Source: CAVYXF01 sp963772335 (GTDB taxonomy: Bacteria; Pseudomonadota; Alphaproteobacteria; Rhizobiales; Rhodomicrobiaceae). Taken from it: a stretch of DNA of 64,000 nucleotides. The stretch's first letter is position 1, and each line of letters starts with the position of its first letter. The notes beneath the pieces were generated by a model. The model made no database searches, was not told the origin of the DNA, and saw only the letters and a program-made list of their open reading frames with translations. Location: contig CAVYXF010000001.1 of assembly GCA_963772335.1 (NCBI GenBank), forward strand, positions 682,001-746,000, read 5' to 3'. Made by a program: the position numbers and the translations under genes. Shown here in pieces: positions 54,818-62,765 of this stretch.

Positions 54818-55958
54818 GAAGATTGAAAGCTGTTCCGGGGGCGAGCCATTGCTCGGGCGTTTGCCGGAGGAAAAACCCAACATTCTCATCGTTGACGACC
54901 GCAGGGAGAACTTGCTGGCCACCGAGAAGGTGCTGCGGCCGCTCGGCGCGACCATCTACAAAGCCTCCTCGGGCAATGAAGCCCTCTCATGGATCTTGCG
55001 CAAGCGCTTTGCCGTCGTACTGCTCGATGTGCAGATGCCGGAAATGGACGGCTTTGAGACCGCGATGCTGATGCAGGAGCATGATTCCATGCGCGGGGTC
55101 CCGATCATCTTCGTCACAGCCATCAGCAAGGAGGACCGCTACGCCACCCGCGCCGCCGAAATCGGTGCCGTCGATTACATCTTCAAACCGATCAACACGC
55201 ATATCTTGAAGAGCAAGGTCCAGGTTTATGTCGACCTATACGTACAGCGCGAAAGGATTCTCAAGCTCAATGCCGTTTTGCGCCAGTCCAACGAGGAACT
55301 GGAGCGCTTCGCGTATATCTGCTCGCATGACATGCAAGAGCCGGTCCGTATGATGAATAGCTATGCGGAGCTATTGGCCGATAACCATCAGGAATTCCTG
55401 GACGAGAAGGGGCGTAAATATCTTACGCTGATCAACAGCAATGCCGCGCGCATGCGCAAGATGATCCAGGACATTCTCGCCTTCTCACGCATTGGCAGGG
55501 AGGAAATCCAGCTCGAAGCGATCGACTGCAATAAAATTCTCCAGGAAGTGCTTGCCGAGTGCGAAGCGACCATCAGCGAAAAAGGCGCGACGGTCACCTA
55601 TACCGAGCTGCCGGTGCTGCAGACGAGCCCTACGCTGATGCGCGTGCTGTTTCAGAATTTGATCGGGAATGCGCTCAAATTCCAAGGCGGTGAGCGGCGG
55701 CCGGAAATCCATATTCGGGCGGAACGGCTGACGGGCTCTTGGCGGTTTTCCGTCCGTGACAACGGTATCGGGATCGATCCCGGATTTCACGACCGTCTGT
55801 TCACGATCTTTCAGCGCTTCCACCGCAAGGAGGACTACCCGGGGACAGGCATCGGCCTTTCCACCTGCCGCAAGTTCCTGCAGCTTTGCGGCGGCGACAT
55901 CAGCTTCAAATCAACGCCCGGCGTCGGCACTGTGTTCTTCTTTACGCTCCCGCAGTGA
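54804..55958 (+). CDS. Receiver-histidine kinase
   Basis: A 384-residue cytosolic protein. Receiver at about 20-140 (NILIVDDRRENLLATEKVLR, Asp in VVLLDVQMPEMDGF, Lys in YIFKPIN). A short helix leads to the kinase core: ELERFAYICSHDMQEPVRMM (His), NLIGNALKF, RDNGIGIDPGF and GTGIGLSTCRKFLQLCGG. The order receiver then kinase suggests a middle step of a phosphorelay. The ATG at 54804 lies inside cheB. Confidence 0.92.
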   Translation: MAQIEKIESCSGGEPLLGRLPEEKPNILIVDDRRENLLATEKVLRPLGATIYKASSGNEALSWILRKRFAVVLLDVQMPEMDGFETAMLMQEHDSMRGVPIIFVTAISKEDRYATRAAEIGAVDYIFKPINTHILKSKVQVYVDLYVQRERILKLNAVLRQSNEELERFAYICSHDMQEPVRMMNSYAELLADNHQEFLDEKGRKYLTLINSNAARMRKMIQDILAFSRIGREEIQLEAIDCNKILQEVLAECEATISEKGATVTYTELPVLQTSPTLMRVLFQNLIGNALKFQGGERRPEIHIRAERLTGSWRFSVRDNGIGIDPGFHDRLFTIFQRFHRKEDYPGTGIGLSTCRKFLQLCGGDISFKSTPGVGTVFFFTLPQ

Positions 55959-55968
55959 GGAATGATCG

Positions 55969-56391
55969 ATGCGTAATCGCTTGGAAGTCTTGCTGGTTGA
56001 AGACAACGAAGGCGACGTCGAAATGACCGAACGGGCGCTCGGGACCGGCGAGTTGGCCAATCTCTCGGTTGCCAATGACGGCCGCGAGGCCCTGGAATTT
56101 CTGCAAAAGCAGGGCAGATTTGCCGGCGCGCCGAGACCCCAGCTCATCCTTCTCGATGTCAACTTGCCGCGCATGGATGGGAAGAGATTCCTGGAAGCAA
56201 TCAAAGCCGAACAAAGCCTCAAAGCCATCCCCGTCGTCATGCTGACCAGCTCGCAATCGCCCACCGACATCCGCGAATGCTATGAGCGCCATGCCAGCTG
56301 CTATGTGGTAAAGCCCTTTGACGGCAAGCAATTCATCAACACTGTACGAGAAATTGTGACGTTCTGGGGCCAGCATGCGCAGCTTGCCTAG
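55969..56391 (+). CDS. Single-domain response regulator (Rcp1-like)
   Basis: A 140-residue receiver. LEVLLVEDNEGDVEMTERAL, phospho-acceptor in LILLDVNLPRMDGKR, VVMLTSSQSPTDIRECYERH and Lys in YVVKPFDGKQF. The form, with the MDGK and SSQSP stretches, matches Rcp1-type partners of phytochrome-like kinases. Ten bases after the receiver-kinase, it ends the sensory operon. Confidence 0.93.
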   Translation: MRNRLEVLLVEDNEGDVEMTERALGTGELANLSVANDGREALEFLQKQGRFAGAPRPQLILLDVNLPRMDGKRFLEAIKAEQSLKAIPVVMLTSSQSPTDIRECYERHASCYVVKPFDGKQFINTVREIVTFWGQHAQLA

Positions 56392-56426
56392 CCAAGAGCC
56401 GCGAAGCTAAGCAAGCACGCCACTCA

Positions 56427-57278
56427 TCAGCTCTTGACCGCACCGGCTGTCAGGCCGCCCACCATGTACCGCTTGAAGGCGTAGTAGATCGCGGCGGGCG
56501 GCAGCGCATAGATGAGTCCCGTCGCCATCAGGAGCTCCCAGGGCAAATCATCCGCCGCGAGAAAATTGCCGAGACTGACCGATAACGTGATGTCGGTGTC
56601 GCGCGAGAGCAGCAGGAAGGCGAACAGATATTCATTCCAGGCGAGGAGCAGGGCGTAGGTGCCGACGGCGACGAGCGAAGGCGCCATCAGTGGAAGATAG
56701 ACTAGCCGGAACAGCTGCAGGGGCTGCGCGCCATCGATATAGGCAGCCTCGTCCAGCTCTAGCGGCAGCTTGTCCGAGGCCTGCTTCAGTACCCAGATCG
56801 CGTAAGGCGAGGCAAGCGTGATCATCGCCAGGATCAGCGCCCACTGATTGTTGAGGAGGCCATAGAGTCCCATAGTCCGGTACATCGGCACGGCGAGGAA
56901 AGCGGCGGGGATGAAATAGGTGAACAGCGCAAGGTTCATCACCGTGCGCCCACCGCGAACGCGAAGGCGGCTAATAGCAAAGGCGGCAAAGGTGGCGATC
57001 AGGATCGTGAGCACACCCGTGGCGACGGCGATGATCAAGGAGTTGCCCATCTGCAGCCAGAAATGTTGCAGGTAATAATGCTGCTGCCGAAACACCACGC
57101 GGAAATTGTCGAGCGTCGGATGTTCAGGCCACAAATTCCCCCCGAGCGCGGATTCCTTCGGCGAAATGGCGAACAACACCATGTGGTAGATCGGCAAGAG
57201 CGTCCAGAACAGCACGGGAATGCCGATCAAGAGTAGCCTGGCCTCGTTGGCCACCTCATGCAGCGCGGGGCGTCTCAT
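56427..57278 (-). CDS. Carbohydrate ABC transporter permease (MalG type)
   Basis: A 283-residue permease with six helices. EAA loop DEAAYIDGAQPLQLFRLVYL and the C-terminal MVGGLTAGAVKS fit the family. Its start overlaps the next permease stop by four bases. It is the last gene of the third importer operon. Confidence 0.93.
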   Translation of the reverse strand: MRRPALHEVANEARLLLIGIPVLFWTLLPIYHMVLFAISPKESALGGNLWPEHPTLDNFRVVFRQQHYYLQHFWLQMGNSLIIAVATGVLTILIATFAAFAISRLRVRGGRTVMNLALFTYFIPAAFLAVPMYRTMGLYGLLNNQWALILAMITLASPYAIWVLKQASDKLPLELDEAAYIDGAQPLQLFRLVYLPLMAPSLVAVGTYALLLAWNEYLFAFLLLSRDTDITLSVSLGNFLAADDLPWELLMATGLIYALPPAAIYYAFKRYMVGGLTAGAVKS

Positions 57279-58147
57279 CGCGACAACCGTTTCATCATGA
57301 AGTAGACGAGCGGCATGATCAGCGGCAACGCCACGACGATGGCCGCCATCGACAGGTCTACACGGTCGAGGCGCAGATAGCGGATGCCGAGCGTCGCCAA
57401 CACATGGGAAAGGTCCGCCGGGCCACCGCCGGTCAACAGGTAGACGCTGTTGAAGTCCCCTAGCGTCCAGATCATCGACAGGATGGTGCAGGTCAGGTAG
57501 AGCCCGCGCATCGAGGGCCAGGTGACATAGCGGAAGCGCTGCCAGCTATTGGCGCCATCAACTGCCGCCAATTCATAGATGTCGTTTGGGATGGCGAGCC
57601 GGCCGGAGATCAGGATCAGCGTCCAGAACGGCAGCGACTTCCAGATATGCACTAGAATGGCAAGCGTCAGCGCCAAATTCGGATCGTTGAGCCAGTTCGG
57701 GCCGTCCTCGCCGGTGAATTTGAAGATCGTGGTGTTGATCAGCCCCCATTCCGGATTGAGCATGAAGCGGAAGGACAGGATGGTCGGAATTGAGGGCAGC
57801 GCCCAGGGCAGGATGAATAGGAAAGACAGCCAGCGGATCCAGCGGCGTTGCTCCACGAAAAAGCCCGACAGGAACAGCGCGATGGCCATCTTCGCGTTGA
57901 TACCGATAATCAGGAAGATCAGTGTGTTGCGCACCGAACGCAGGAAGATCGGGTCGTCGAAGAGCTGGACGTAGCTTTCCGGATGGCGCGCCAGCCAGAA
58001 GCCATAGATCGCTGGATAGAGCACGAAAACCAGGAACACCAGCACATAGGGGGTGATCATGATCACCCCCCAGAACTGCGCTGGCGACAGTCGGGTCGTA
58101 CCGGCCGGCGGTTGGTATTGGGCTGCCTCAAGGGCGATCGTGGACAT
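57275..58147 (-). CDS. Carbohydrate ABC transporter permease (MalF type)
   Basis: A 290-residue permease. EAA loop ELAAVDGANSWQRFRYVTWP, first helix ITPYVLVFLVFVLYPAIYGF. GGAGAG precedes the ATG. A strong stem-loop lies upstream, between it and the binding-protein gene. No ATPase gene belongs to this operon in the window. Confidence 0.93.
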   Translation of the reverse strand: MSTIALEAAQYQPPAGTTRLSPAQFWGVIMITPYVLVFLVFVLYPAIYGFWLARHPESYVQLFDDPIFLRSVRNTLIFLIIGINAKMAIALFLSGFFVEQRRWIRWLSFLFILPWALPSIPTILSFRFMLNPEWGLINTTIFKFTGEDGPNWLNDPNLALTLAILVHIWKSLPFWTLILISGRLAIPNDIYELAAVDGANSWQRFRYVTWPSMRGLYLTCTILSMIWTLGDFNSVYLLTGGGPADLSHVLATLGIRYLRLDRVDLSMAAIVVALPLIMPLVYFMMKRLSR

Positions 58148-58164
58148 TGTTTCTCTCCACGAGC

Positions 58165-58187
58165 GCGGCCGCGAATTCCGCGGCCGC
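58165..58187 (-). repeat. Intercistronic stem-loop of the third importer operon
   Basis: GCGGCCGCG (58165-58173) and CGCGGCCGC (58179-58187) pair perfectly around AATTC. On the minus strand, along which the operon is read, the stem has an A-run before it and no U-run after it. It therefore looks like an RNA-stability or partial-termination element rather than a full terminator. Confidence 0.7.
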
Positions 58188-58198
58188 TTTTTATAACG

Positions 58199-59584
58199 CT
58201 AGCCGGCTACGGCCTTAATCCGGGCGATCATCTCATCGACGGCTTTATCGACCGGCACCTTTTCGTTCACCACGCGGTTCATCGCCTTGGCCCACACATT
58301 CTCATTGTTGAGGATGGTGAACTTATAGTTCTTGGTGAACTCGAAGGTCACCGTGCCGCTCGCATATTGGTCATGCACCGATTTGCGATGCGGATCGGCG
58401 GTCCAGAACGGCCGCTCCTGCGCCTCCTTCATCACCGGGAACCAGCGGCCCAGCGCGCCCTCGACATACGGTGTGAGATTTTCTGGCTGCATCAGGAAGC
58501 TGACGAATTCCTTCGCCTTCTCCTTGTTCTTGGCCTGCTGGAAAATCACGCCAACCTTCACCGCCGTGCGGTATTTCATCGGCGAGCCGTCCGGCCTGTT
58601 GGGGAAGCCTGCGGTGCGGATGAGCTGGGTGTAGTTCTTCTTAGCCTGCTCGCGCTGCTCGGCGGAAAGCGCCTCGTTATTGGCGTCGTCCAGCCATTTG
58701 GCGGCGATCGAGATGGTGGCGTTATGCGTCATCATCGTCGTCTTGTTGTGGAAAGCGACGTTGTTGTCCGGGTCTTTCCAGCTCGTGGCCGAGGGCGGCA
58801 CACAGCCATTCAGATAGGGGGCCGTATAGTCGGTGAGTGCGCCGATCAGGCCCTGTTTCACTTTCGGGTCGTCAACCAGCAGCTTGCCATCGTCGTCGAC
58901 CAGCTTGACTCCATAGGCGTCCATGAAAGTCAGGAAGGAATAGAAGCTGTCGCTGGAATCGACCCCCATCGGCATTCCGATGCCATAGTCGCGCTTTCCG
59001 CTCTTCTTGCGCAAAGCCGGCTGTGCCTTTTCGCACCAGAACGCCCAGTAGTCCTTCCAGTTCTTCGGAATATCGCTTTCCTTATAGCCAGCATTCTCCA
59101 ACATATCGATCCAGTATTCGATGTGCATGGTCTGCTGCTTCAGCGGGAAGGCGTAATAAGCCTTCTTTTTAGCTGGATCGCTGTAGAGATAGGTGGTCTC
59201 AAGCGTATTGGCGGCGAATGCGCCCTTCAGCGGCTCCAGGATCGCGCTGACATCCTCGAGCTTGCCTTCATAGGCCCATTTGCCGGCGACCTGGAAATCG
59301 TAGACGTCGGCGTAGGCAACATCGGGCGGCGAGCCGGCATCCAACGCGGACACTGTCTTGGGGATCATGTCCTGAACGGCATATTGCGACAGCTCGACCT
59401 TGACGCCGGACTTCGCCTCGAATTTTTTGATCGCCGCGAACAGTGCGTCGTCTTCGGACTTGTAGAAGCCCTTGACCCACCAGACGGTCAGTGTGTCCTG
59501 CGCAAAGGCTGGCGAGATAGCCTGGCCTGCAAAAGCGATCACGGCCGCCCCAATGGCCAGCCGCGCCCAAAGACGTATCTTCAA
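58199..59584 (-). CDS. Carbohydrate ABC transporter solute-binding protein
   Basis: A 461-residue family 1 binding protein. TTG at 59584 gives a clean signal peptide (MKIRLWARLAIGAAVIAFAG, cleavage near AFAQD) and follows GGGAGG; a longer ATG-initiated frame at 59656 would lose it. Family stretches are DTLTVWWVKGFYKSEDDALF, IKKFEAKSGVKVELSQYAVQ and the C-terminal VPVDKAVDEMIARIKAVAG. It is read first in the operon; the ligand is unknown. Confidence 0.9.
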   Translation of the reverse strand: MKIRLWARLAIGAAVIAFAGQAISPAFAQDTLTVWWVKGFYKSEDDALFAAIKKFEAKSGVKVELSQYAVQDMIPKTVSALDAGSPPDVAYADVYDFQVAGKWAYEGKLEDVSAILEPLKGAFAANTLETTYLYSDPAKKKAYYAFPLKQQTMHIEYWIDMLENAGYKESDIPKNWKDYWAFWCEKAQPALRKKSGKRDYGIGMPMGVDSSDSFYSFLTFMDAYGVKLVDDDGKLLVDDPKVKQGLIGALTDYTAPYLNGCVPPSATSWKDPDNNVAFHNKTTMMTHNATISIAAKWLDDANNEALSAEQREQAKKNYTQLIRTAGFPNRPDGSPMKYRTAVKVGVIFQQAKNKEKAKEFVSFLMQPENLTPYVEGALGRWFPVMKEAQERPFWTADPHRKSVHDQYASGTVTFEFTKNYKFTILNNENVWAKAMNRVVNEKVPVDKAVDEMIARIKAVAG

Positions 59585-59805
59585 ATTGTCCTCCCTAGCG
59601 CTGCCCCTCGTCAAAACCTCGGCCGAGGCTAGCGCACACGTTTCTCCAACGCTCAATTCTTTATTGGACCGCTACTATGGGCTGCTGGCATTCCCCCGTC
59701 CATTCGATTTTCGACGGAGGGTTGCTGCAGTGTAGCGAGGCGGCGAAACATCATTCGCAACGGTGCCGGCGCGCTTTGAAAGCATCCTGCTCGCGCAACT
59801 CGAGA

Positions 59806-60123
59806 CTAGATGGCGTTCTTGGGCGAGGCTGGAGGATTGTGGCGCGAGTTCTGTTTGGTGGGCCAATTCTGCTGCAGCAACAGGGCTAGGATGACCAGCT
59901 GTGGCATGAGGACGATACCGTTCGCCACGATGAGTGGCAGGCTGCCGAGCAGCAGGCCGTAAAGCAGCCACATCGTGACACCCATCACGAGCAGCAGATA
60001 CATGCTGAGCGACAAGCCGCCGGTTTCGCGCGTGCGGATAGTCTTGATGGCCTGCGGAAAAAAGGCTGCCGTGGTCAGAAATGCAGCCAAGCTACCGATG
60101 AGCTCGCTAATCGCGGGAGTCAC
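59806..60123 (-). CDS. SemiSWEET-family sugar transporter
   Basis: A 105-residue protein with three helices, one PQ-loop/MtN3 unit. LIGSLAAFLTTAAFFPQAIK and LLVMGVTMWLLYGLLLGSLP mark helices 1 and 2, and ANGIVLMPQLVILALLL helix 3. Two copies assemble into a sugar pore. It is probably a sugar or small-solute uniporter, next to sugar importers. The basic C-terminus NWPTKQNSRHN is likely cytosolic. Confidence 0.9.
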   Translation of the reverse strand: MTPAISELIGSLAAFLTTAAFFPQAIKTIRTRETGGLSLSMYLLLVMGVTMWLLYGLLLGSLPLIVANGIVLMPQLVILALLLQQNWPTKQNSRHNPPASPKNAI

Positions 60124-60331
60124 GCAAATGTCCTATCCAGAGCTGCGCGCTCCCCTCGCGCGCGAAAAAAGCCGACCATGAAAGTTAGCCGGTGCCGGCG
60201 CTAATCACATAAACCGGAGAATTGCCGTTTGGCAAAGCTGCCGCGTTACCGCGGCCGATTATCGCCGGCAACACTGTGGGGAAAACCCGGAAACGGAGGT
60301 TCACTGTGGAAAGACGTGAGCACTCGAAACC

Positions 60332-60363
60332 GAAAGGGCGACGCGAATGGCCGCCCTTTCTTT
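60332..60363 (+). terminator. Plus-strand hairpin with T-tail, no gene upstream
   Basis: GAAAGGGCG (60332-60340) pairs with CGCCCTTTC (60352-60360), followed by TTTG. The T-tail favours a plus-strand transcript, yet the flanking genes at 59806-60123 and 60385-60621 are both on the minus strand. It may end a small RNA or short peptide transcript. Confidence 0.5.
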
Positions 60364-60384
60364 GTCCGACGTGTTCGTCCATCT

Positions 60385-60621
60385 CTACATCCGGTGAGTC
60401 TGCGGATTACGCATTGGCCAAATCCGCATGATATCGGAGCGGCTGAGGCCGATATCTTTCAACATCCGATCATCAAGGCCCAATAGCTCACGGCGCTGCC
60501 GCCGAAATTCCACATAGGCCTCGATTGCCGCGAAAGCGCCCGCAAGGGAAGCGGACACTCGCGCAAGGGGAGATGGCCGTGCCGGCTTGATCACACCCTC
60601 GGCTTCTACTCTCATCAACAT
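60385..60621 (-). CDS. DUF1127 domain protein (YjiS-like)
   Basis: A 78-residue basic protein. The C-terminal half RRQRRELLGLDDRMLKDIGL, SRSDIMRIWPMRN has the DUF1127 core, LDDRxLKDIGLSRSDI. Start at 60621 (MLMRVEAEG) is provisional; 60615 is possible. DUF1127 proteins bind RNA or influence phosphate and stress responses in some alphaproteobacteria. Divergent from the LysR gene. Confidence 0.88.
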   Translation of the reverse strand: MLMRVEAEGVIKPARPSPLARVSASLAGAFAAIEAYVEFRRQRRELLGLDDRMLKDIGLSRSDIMRIWPMRNPQTHRM

Positions 60622-60690
60622 GATTGCACCGATTTTCCAAAGTTTGCGAAAATGGAGGTGCGCGCGCCCAACTAACATAGTCAGGACTTC

Positions 60691-60740
60691 TCATAACGGA
60701 AATGAATGTTTATTATCGTTGTGATAATGAGTTGTTATGA
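60691..60740. promoter_or_regulatory. Nested dyads between DUF1127 and LysR genes
   Basis: The outer arms TCATAAC (60691-60697) and GTTATGA (60734-60740) and the inner arms ATTATC (60712-60717) and GATAAT (60723-60728) are each perfect inverted repeats. The inner dyad has the T-N11-A form typical of LysR operators. The region is AT-rich, unlike its surroundings. Confidence 0.6.
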
Positions 60741-60749
60741 GGGAATTTC

Positions 60750-61622
60750 GTGAGGCGCGACATAGACATAGGACTGCTCCGGGCGTTCACTGCGGTCGCA
60801 GAAACCGGTGGCGTCACCAGTGCAGCGCGCTCGCTGCACCTCACTCAGGCGGCGGTTAGCCAGCAAATCAAGCAACTCGAAGACTTCTTTGGCTTCTCCC
60901 TGTTCGACCGCGAGCAGCGGCGTTTAGCGCTGACCCCCACCGGCGATCGGCTGCTTGCTTATGCGCAGCGGATTTTAGCGCTCAATGACGAAGTCTGGGG
61001 AGTGATGACATCGCCCGATTTTGAGGGCGAGGTACGATTTGGCGTGCCCCACGACATCGTCACGCCCTTCGTCCCGCCAATTCTGAAGACGTTCAACCAG
61101 TGCTGGCCGCGCGTGCGTGTGACGCTGATCTGTCAGCCGACGATCAAACTCCTCCGGATGCTCGACAATCGCGATATCGACCTTACCCTCACCACGGAAA
61201 AAAACCCTGGCGAGGGCGGCGATCTTTTAATGGCGGATCAGCTCGTCTGGGTCGGTGCGCGGAGCGGCGAGGCGCATCGTCGCAACCCGCTGCCTGTCTC
61301 TTTCGGGGATACTAGCTGCGCGTTCCGGGCCTCGACGGTGCGGGCGCTCGGCGCTGCGGGGCGGGATTGGCGGCTGACCTGCGAGACCAGCGATTTCGCA
61401 CCCTATTGCGCAACCATCGAGGCGGATCTAGCCGTCGCGCCGATGATGAGCAGCTCGGTACCGCGCAACTTACAGGTGCTCGGTCCGGACTACGGACTGC
61501 CAGTATTGCCGCTGTTCTATATTAATCTGCGCCTGCCGATTGCTGGCCAGGCCGATGTCGCTCGCGAGCTTGCGCGATTTATACAAACGGGCTTCGCACA
61601 ACGTCACCGATCTGCGGCGTGA
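60750..61622 (+). CDS. LysR-family transcriptional regulator
   Basis: A 290-residue regulator with GTG start at 60750 after GAGGGA. The helix-turn-helix spans about 8-65 (LLRAFTAVAETGGVTSAARS, LHLTQAAVSQQIKQLEDFFG). The effector domain follows (VRFGVPHDIVTPFVPPILKT). It is divergent from DUF1127 and has a matching operator-like dyad. The ligand is unknown. Confidence 0.93.
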   Translation: MRRDIDIGLLRAFTAVAETGGVTSAARSLHLTQAAVSQQIKQLEDFFGFSLFDREQRRLALTPTGDRLLAYAQRILALNDEVWGVMTSPDFEGEVRFGVPHDIVTPFVPPILKTFNQCWPRVRVTLICQPTIKLLRMLDNRDIDLTLTTEKNPGEGGDLLMADQLVWVGARSGEAHRRNPLPVSFGDTSCAFRASTVRALGAAGRDWRLTCETSDFAPYCATIEADLAVAPMMSSSVPRNLQVLGPDYGLPVLPLFYINLRLPIAGQADVARELARFIQTGFAQRHRSAA

Positions 61623-61635
61623 GGCGAAGCCCGTT
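61586..61635. terminator. Inverted repeat spanning the LysR stop codon
   Basis: AACGGGCTTCGC (61586-61597) pairs with GCGAAGCCCGTT (61624-61635) over 12 bases, 26-base loop, around the stop at 61620-61622. It sits between convergent LysR and MucR genes and could end either transcript. No T-run follows. Confidence 0.45.
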
Positions 61636-61716
61636 GGAAAGCGAACGAACGGACCGGAATTTCGCGGCTGACCATTCCGCAACTGTCCCGATCATTCCGT
61701 CTTCGAAGCGTCTCAA

Positions 61717-62127
61717 CTATTTCCGGCGCTGCCCGAGGCCCATTTTCTTGGCGAGCTCGGACCGGGCGGCGGCATAATTTGGCGCGACCATCGGATAATC
61801 CGGCGGCAAACCCCATTTCTCCCGATATTCCTCAGGAGACATATTGTAATGGGTACGTAAGTGCCGCTTGAGGGATTTGAACTTCTTACCGTCTTCAAGA
61901 CAGACGATATATTCCGGCGTTACGGAACGCTTCACAGGAACCGCCGGCTTGAGTTCTTCGCTCGGCGGCTGTGTTGCGTGAAGGGATGCCCGCGCCAGCG
62001 CATCATGAACGTCATTGATGATCGAAGGGAGATCACCGGCGATCACAGTGTTATTACTGACATAGGCAGAGACGATCGTGGTCGTGAACTCGACCAAATC
62101 GCTGCTATCGGACTTCATGTCCATCAT
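61717..62127 (-). CDS. MucR/Ros-family transcriptional regulator
   Basis: A 136-residue regulator with the prokaryotic zinc finger. Start at 62127 (MMDMKSDSSDLVEFTT); a longer frame upstream is not supported. The N-terminal oligomerisation part is SSDLVEFTTTIVSAYVSNNT. The finger reads CLEDGKKFKSLKRHLRTHYN, MSPEEYREKWGLPPDYPMVA, and the second Cys of Ros is Asp here. MucR proteins bind AT-rich DNA like H-NS and control surface polysaccharide, motility and virulence. The gene is monocistronic. Confidence 0.93.
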   Translation of the reverse strand: MMDMKSDSSDLVEFTTTIVSAYVSNNTVIAGDLPSIINDVHDALARASLHATQPPSEELKPAVPVKRSVTPEYIVCLEDGKKFKSLKRHLRTHYNMSPEEYREKWGLPPDYPMVAPNYAAARSELAKKMGLGQRRK

Positions 62128-62765
62128 ATGCGGTCTCCTGGTGTCCTTTCTGGACATCGTTGTGCTATCTGCTTCAGCCACGTCAAATCTGGGGTTTTTG
62201 ACGCTCCGGCTATTCAGAATGCGAAAGATTACGGAAGTGCCCTCTGAACCGTCATTTAAGTTTTTCAAAGCTACGGGCAAGCGACGCGTGTCTTCCGGCC
62301 AAACATAATATTCAAAAAGCAATCTTTTACAAGGAAAAGAGTATCATTCAACAAGATGTCCTAATCTCTGTCACCGCCGATCAACGGGAGACTTGAACAC
62401 ACCATAACCTATGGCAAAAAAATCACGCCAGCTGTTCGTTTCACCCAGCGACTTTAGGTTACGGCGGAATTGCAAAATCCTATTTCGTTCCGCGAATACC
62501 CGCACGAACGGTTTGTTATTGAGTGATTTCCTATTCATGAGCATTTGAGAATTATACTAAAGTGGTAATGGCTATCGCTTGATCCTGCACCGGGCGATCG
62601 CGAATGGAGTAAGTCCCGCCTAACTCGAATAACCTTGCCGGAATACCAGCCTTCTCAGGAGGTGGGGCCATTGTTATGGTAATGCCCTAGCTTGCGTCCC
62701 TATGCCGCAGATCTATTCAAGGTGGGTATAGTGGAACGTTTCGATTCTTCAAGAATGATTTTGCT
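62128..62765. other. AT-rich region upstream of mucR
   Basis: This 638-base stretch has no convincing gene. It is AT-richer than its surroundings (for example 62323-62570), as expected of an autoregulated MucR target. A CAGGAGGTGGGGCC sequence at 62657-62670 looks like a ribosome-binding site but leads to no plausible reading frame. A 13-base ATTCTTCAAGAAT dyad lies at 62746-62758, close to the next gene's end. Confidence 0.45.

Noticed and set aside
57848..59632. Long open frame on the plus strand, 594 codons
   Set aside because: Antisense to the permease and binding-protein genes; no domain, no ribosome-binding site.
60306..60431. GTG-started 41-codon frame with GGAGG upstream
   Set aside because: It overlaps the terminator-like hairpin and the DUF1127 gene end; sequence shows no family. 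Kept only as a possibility in the findings.
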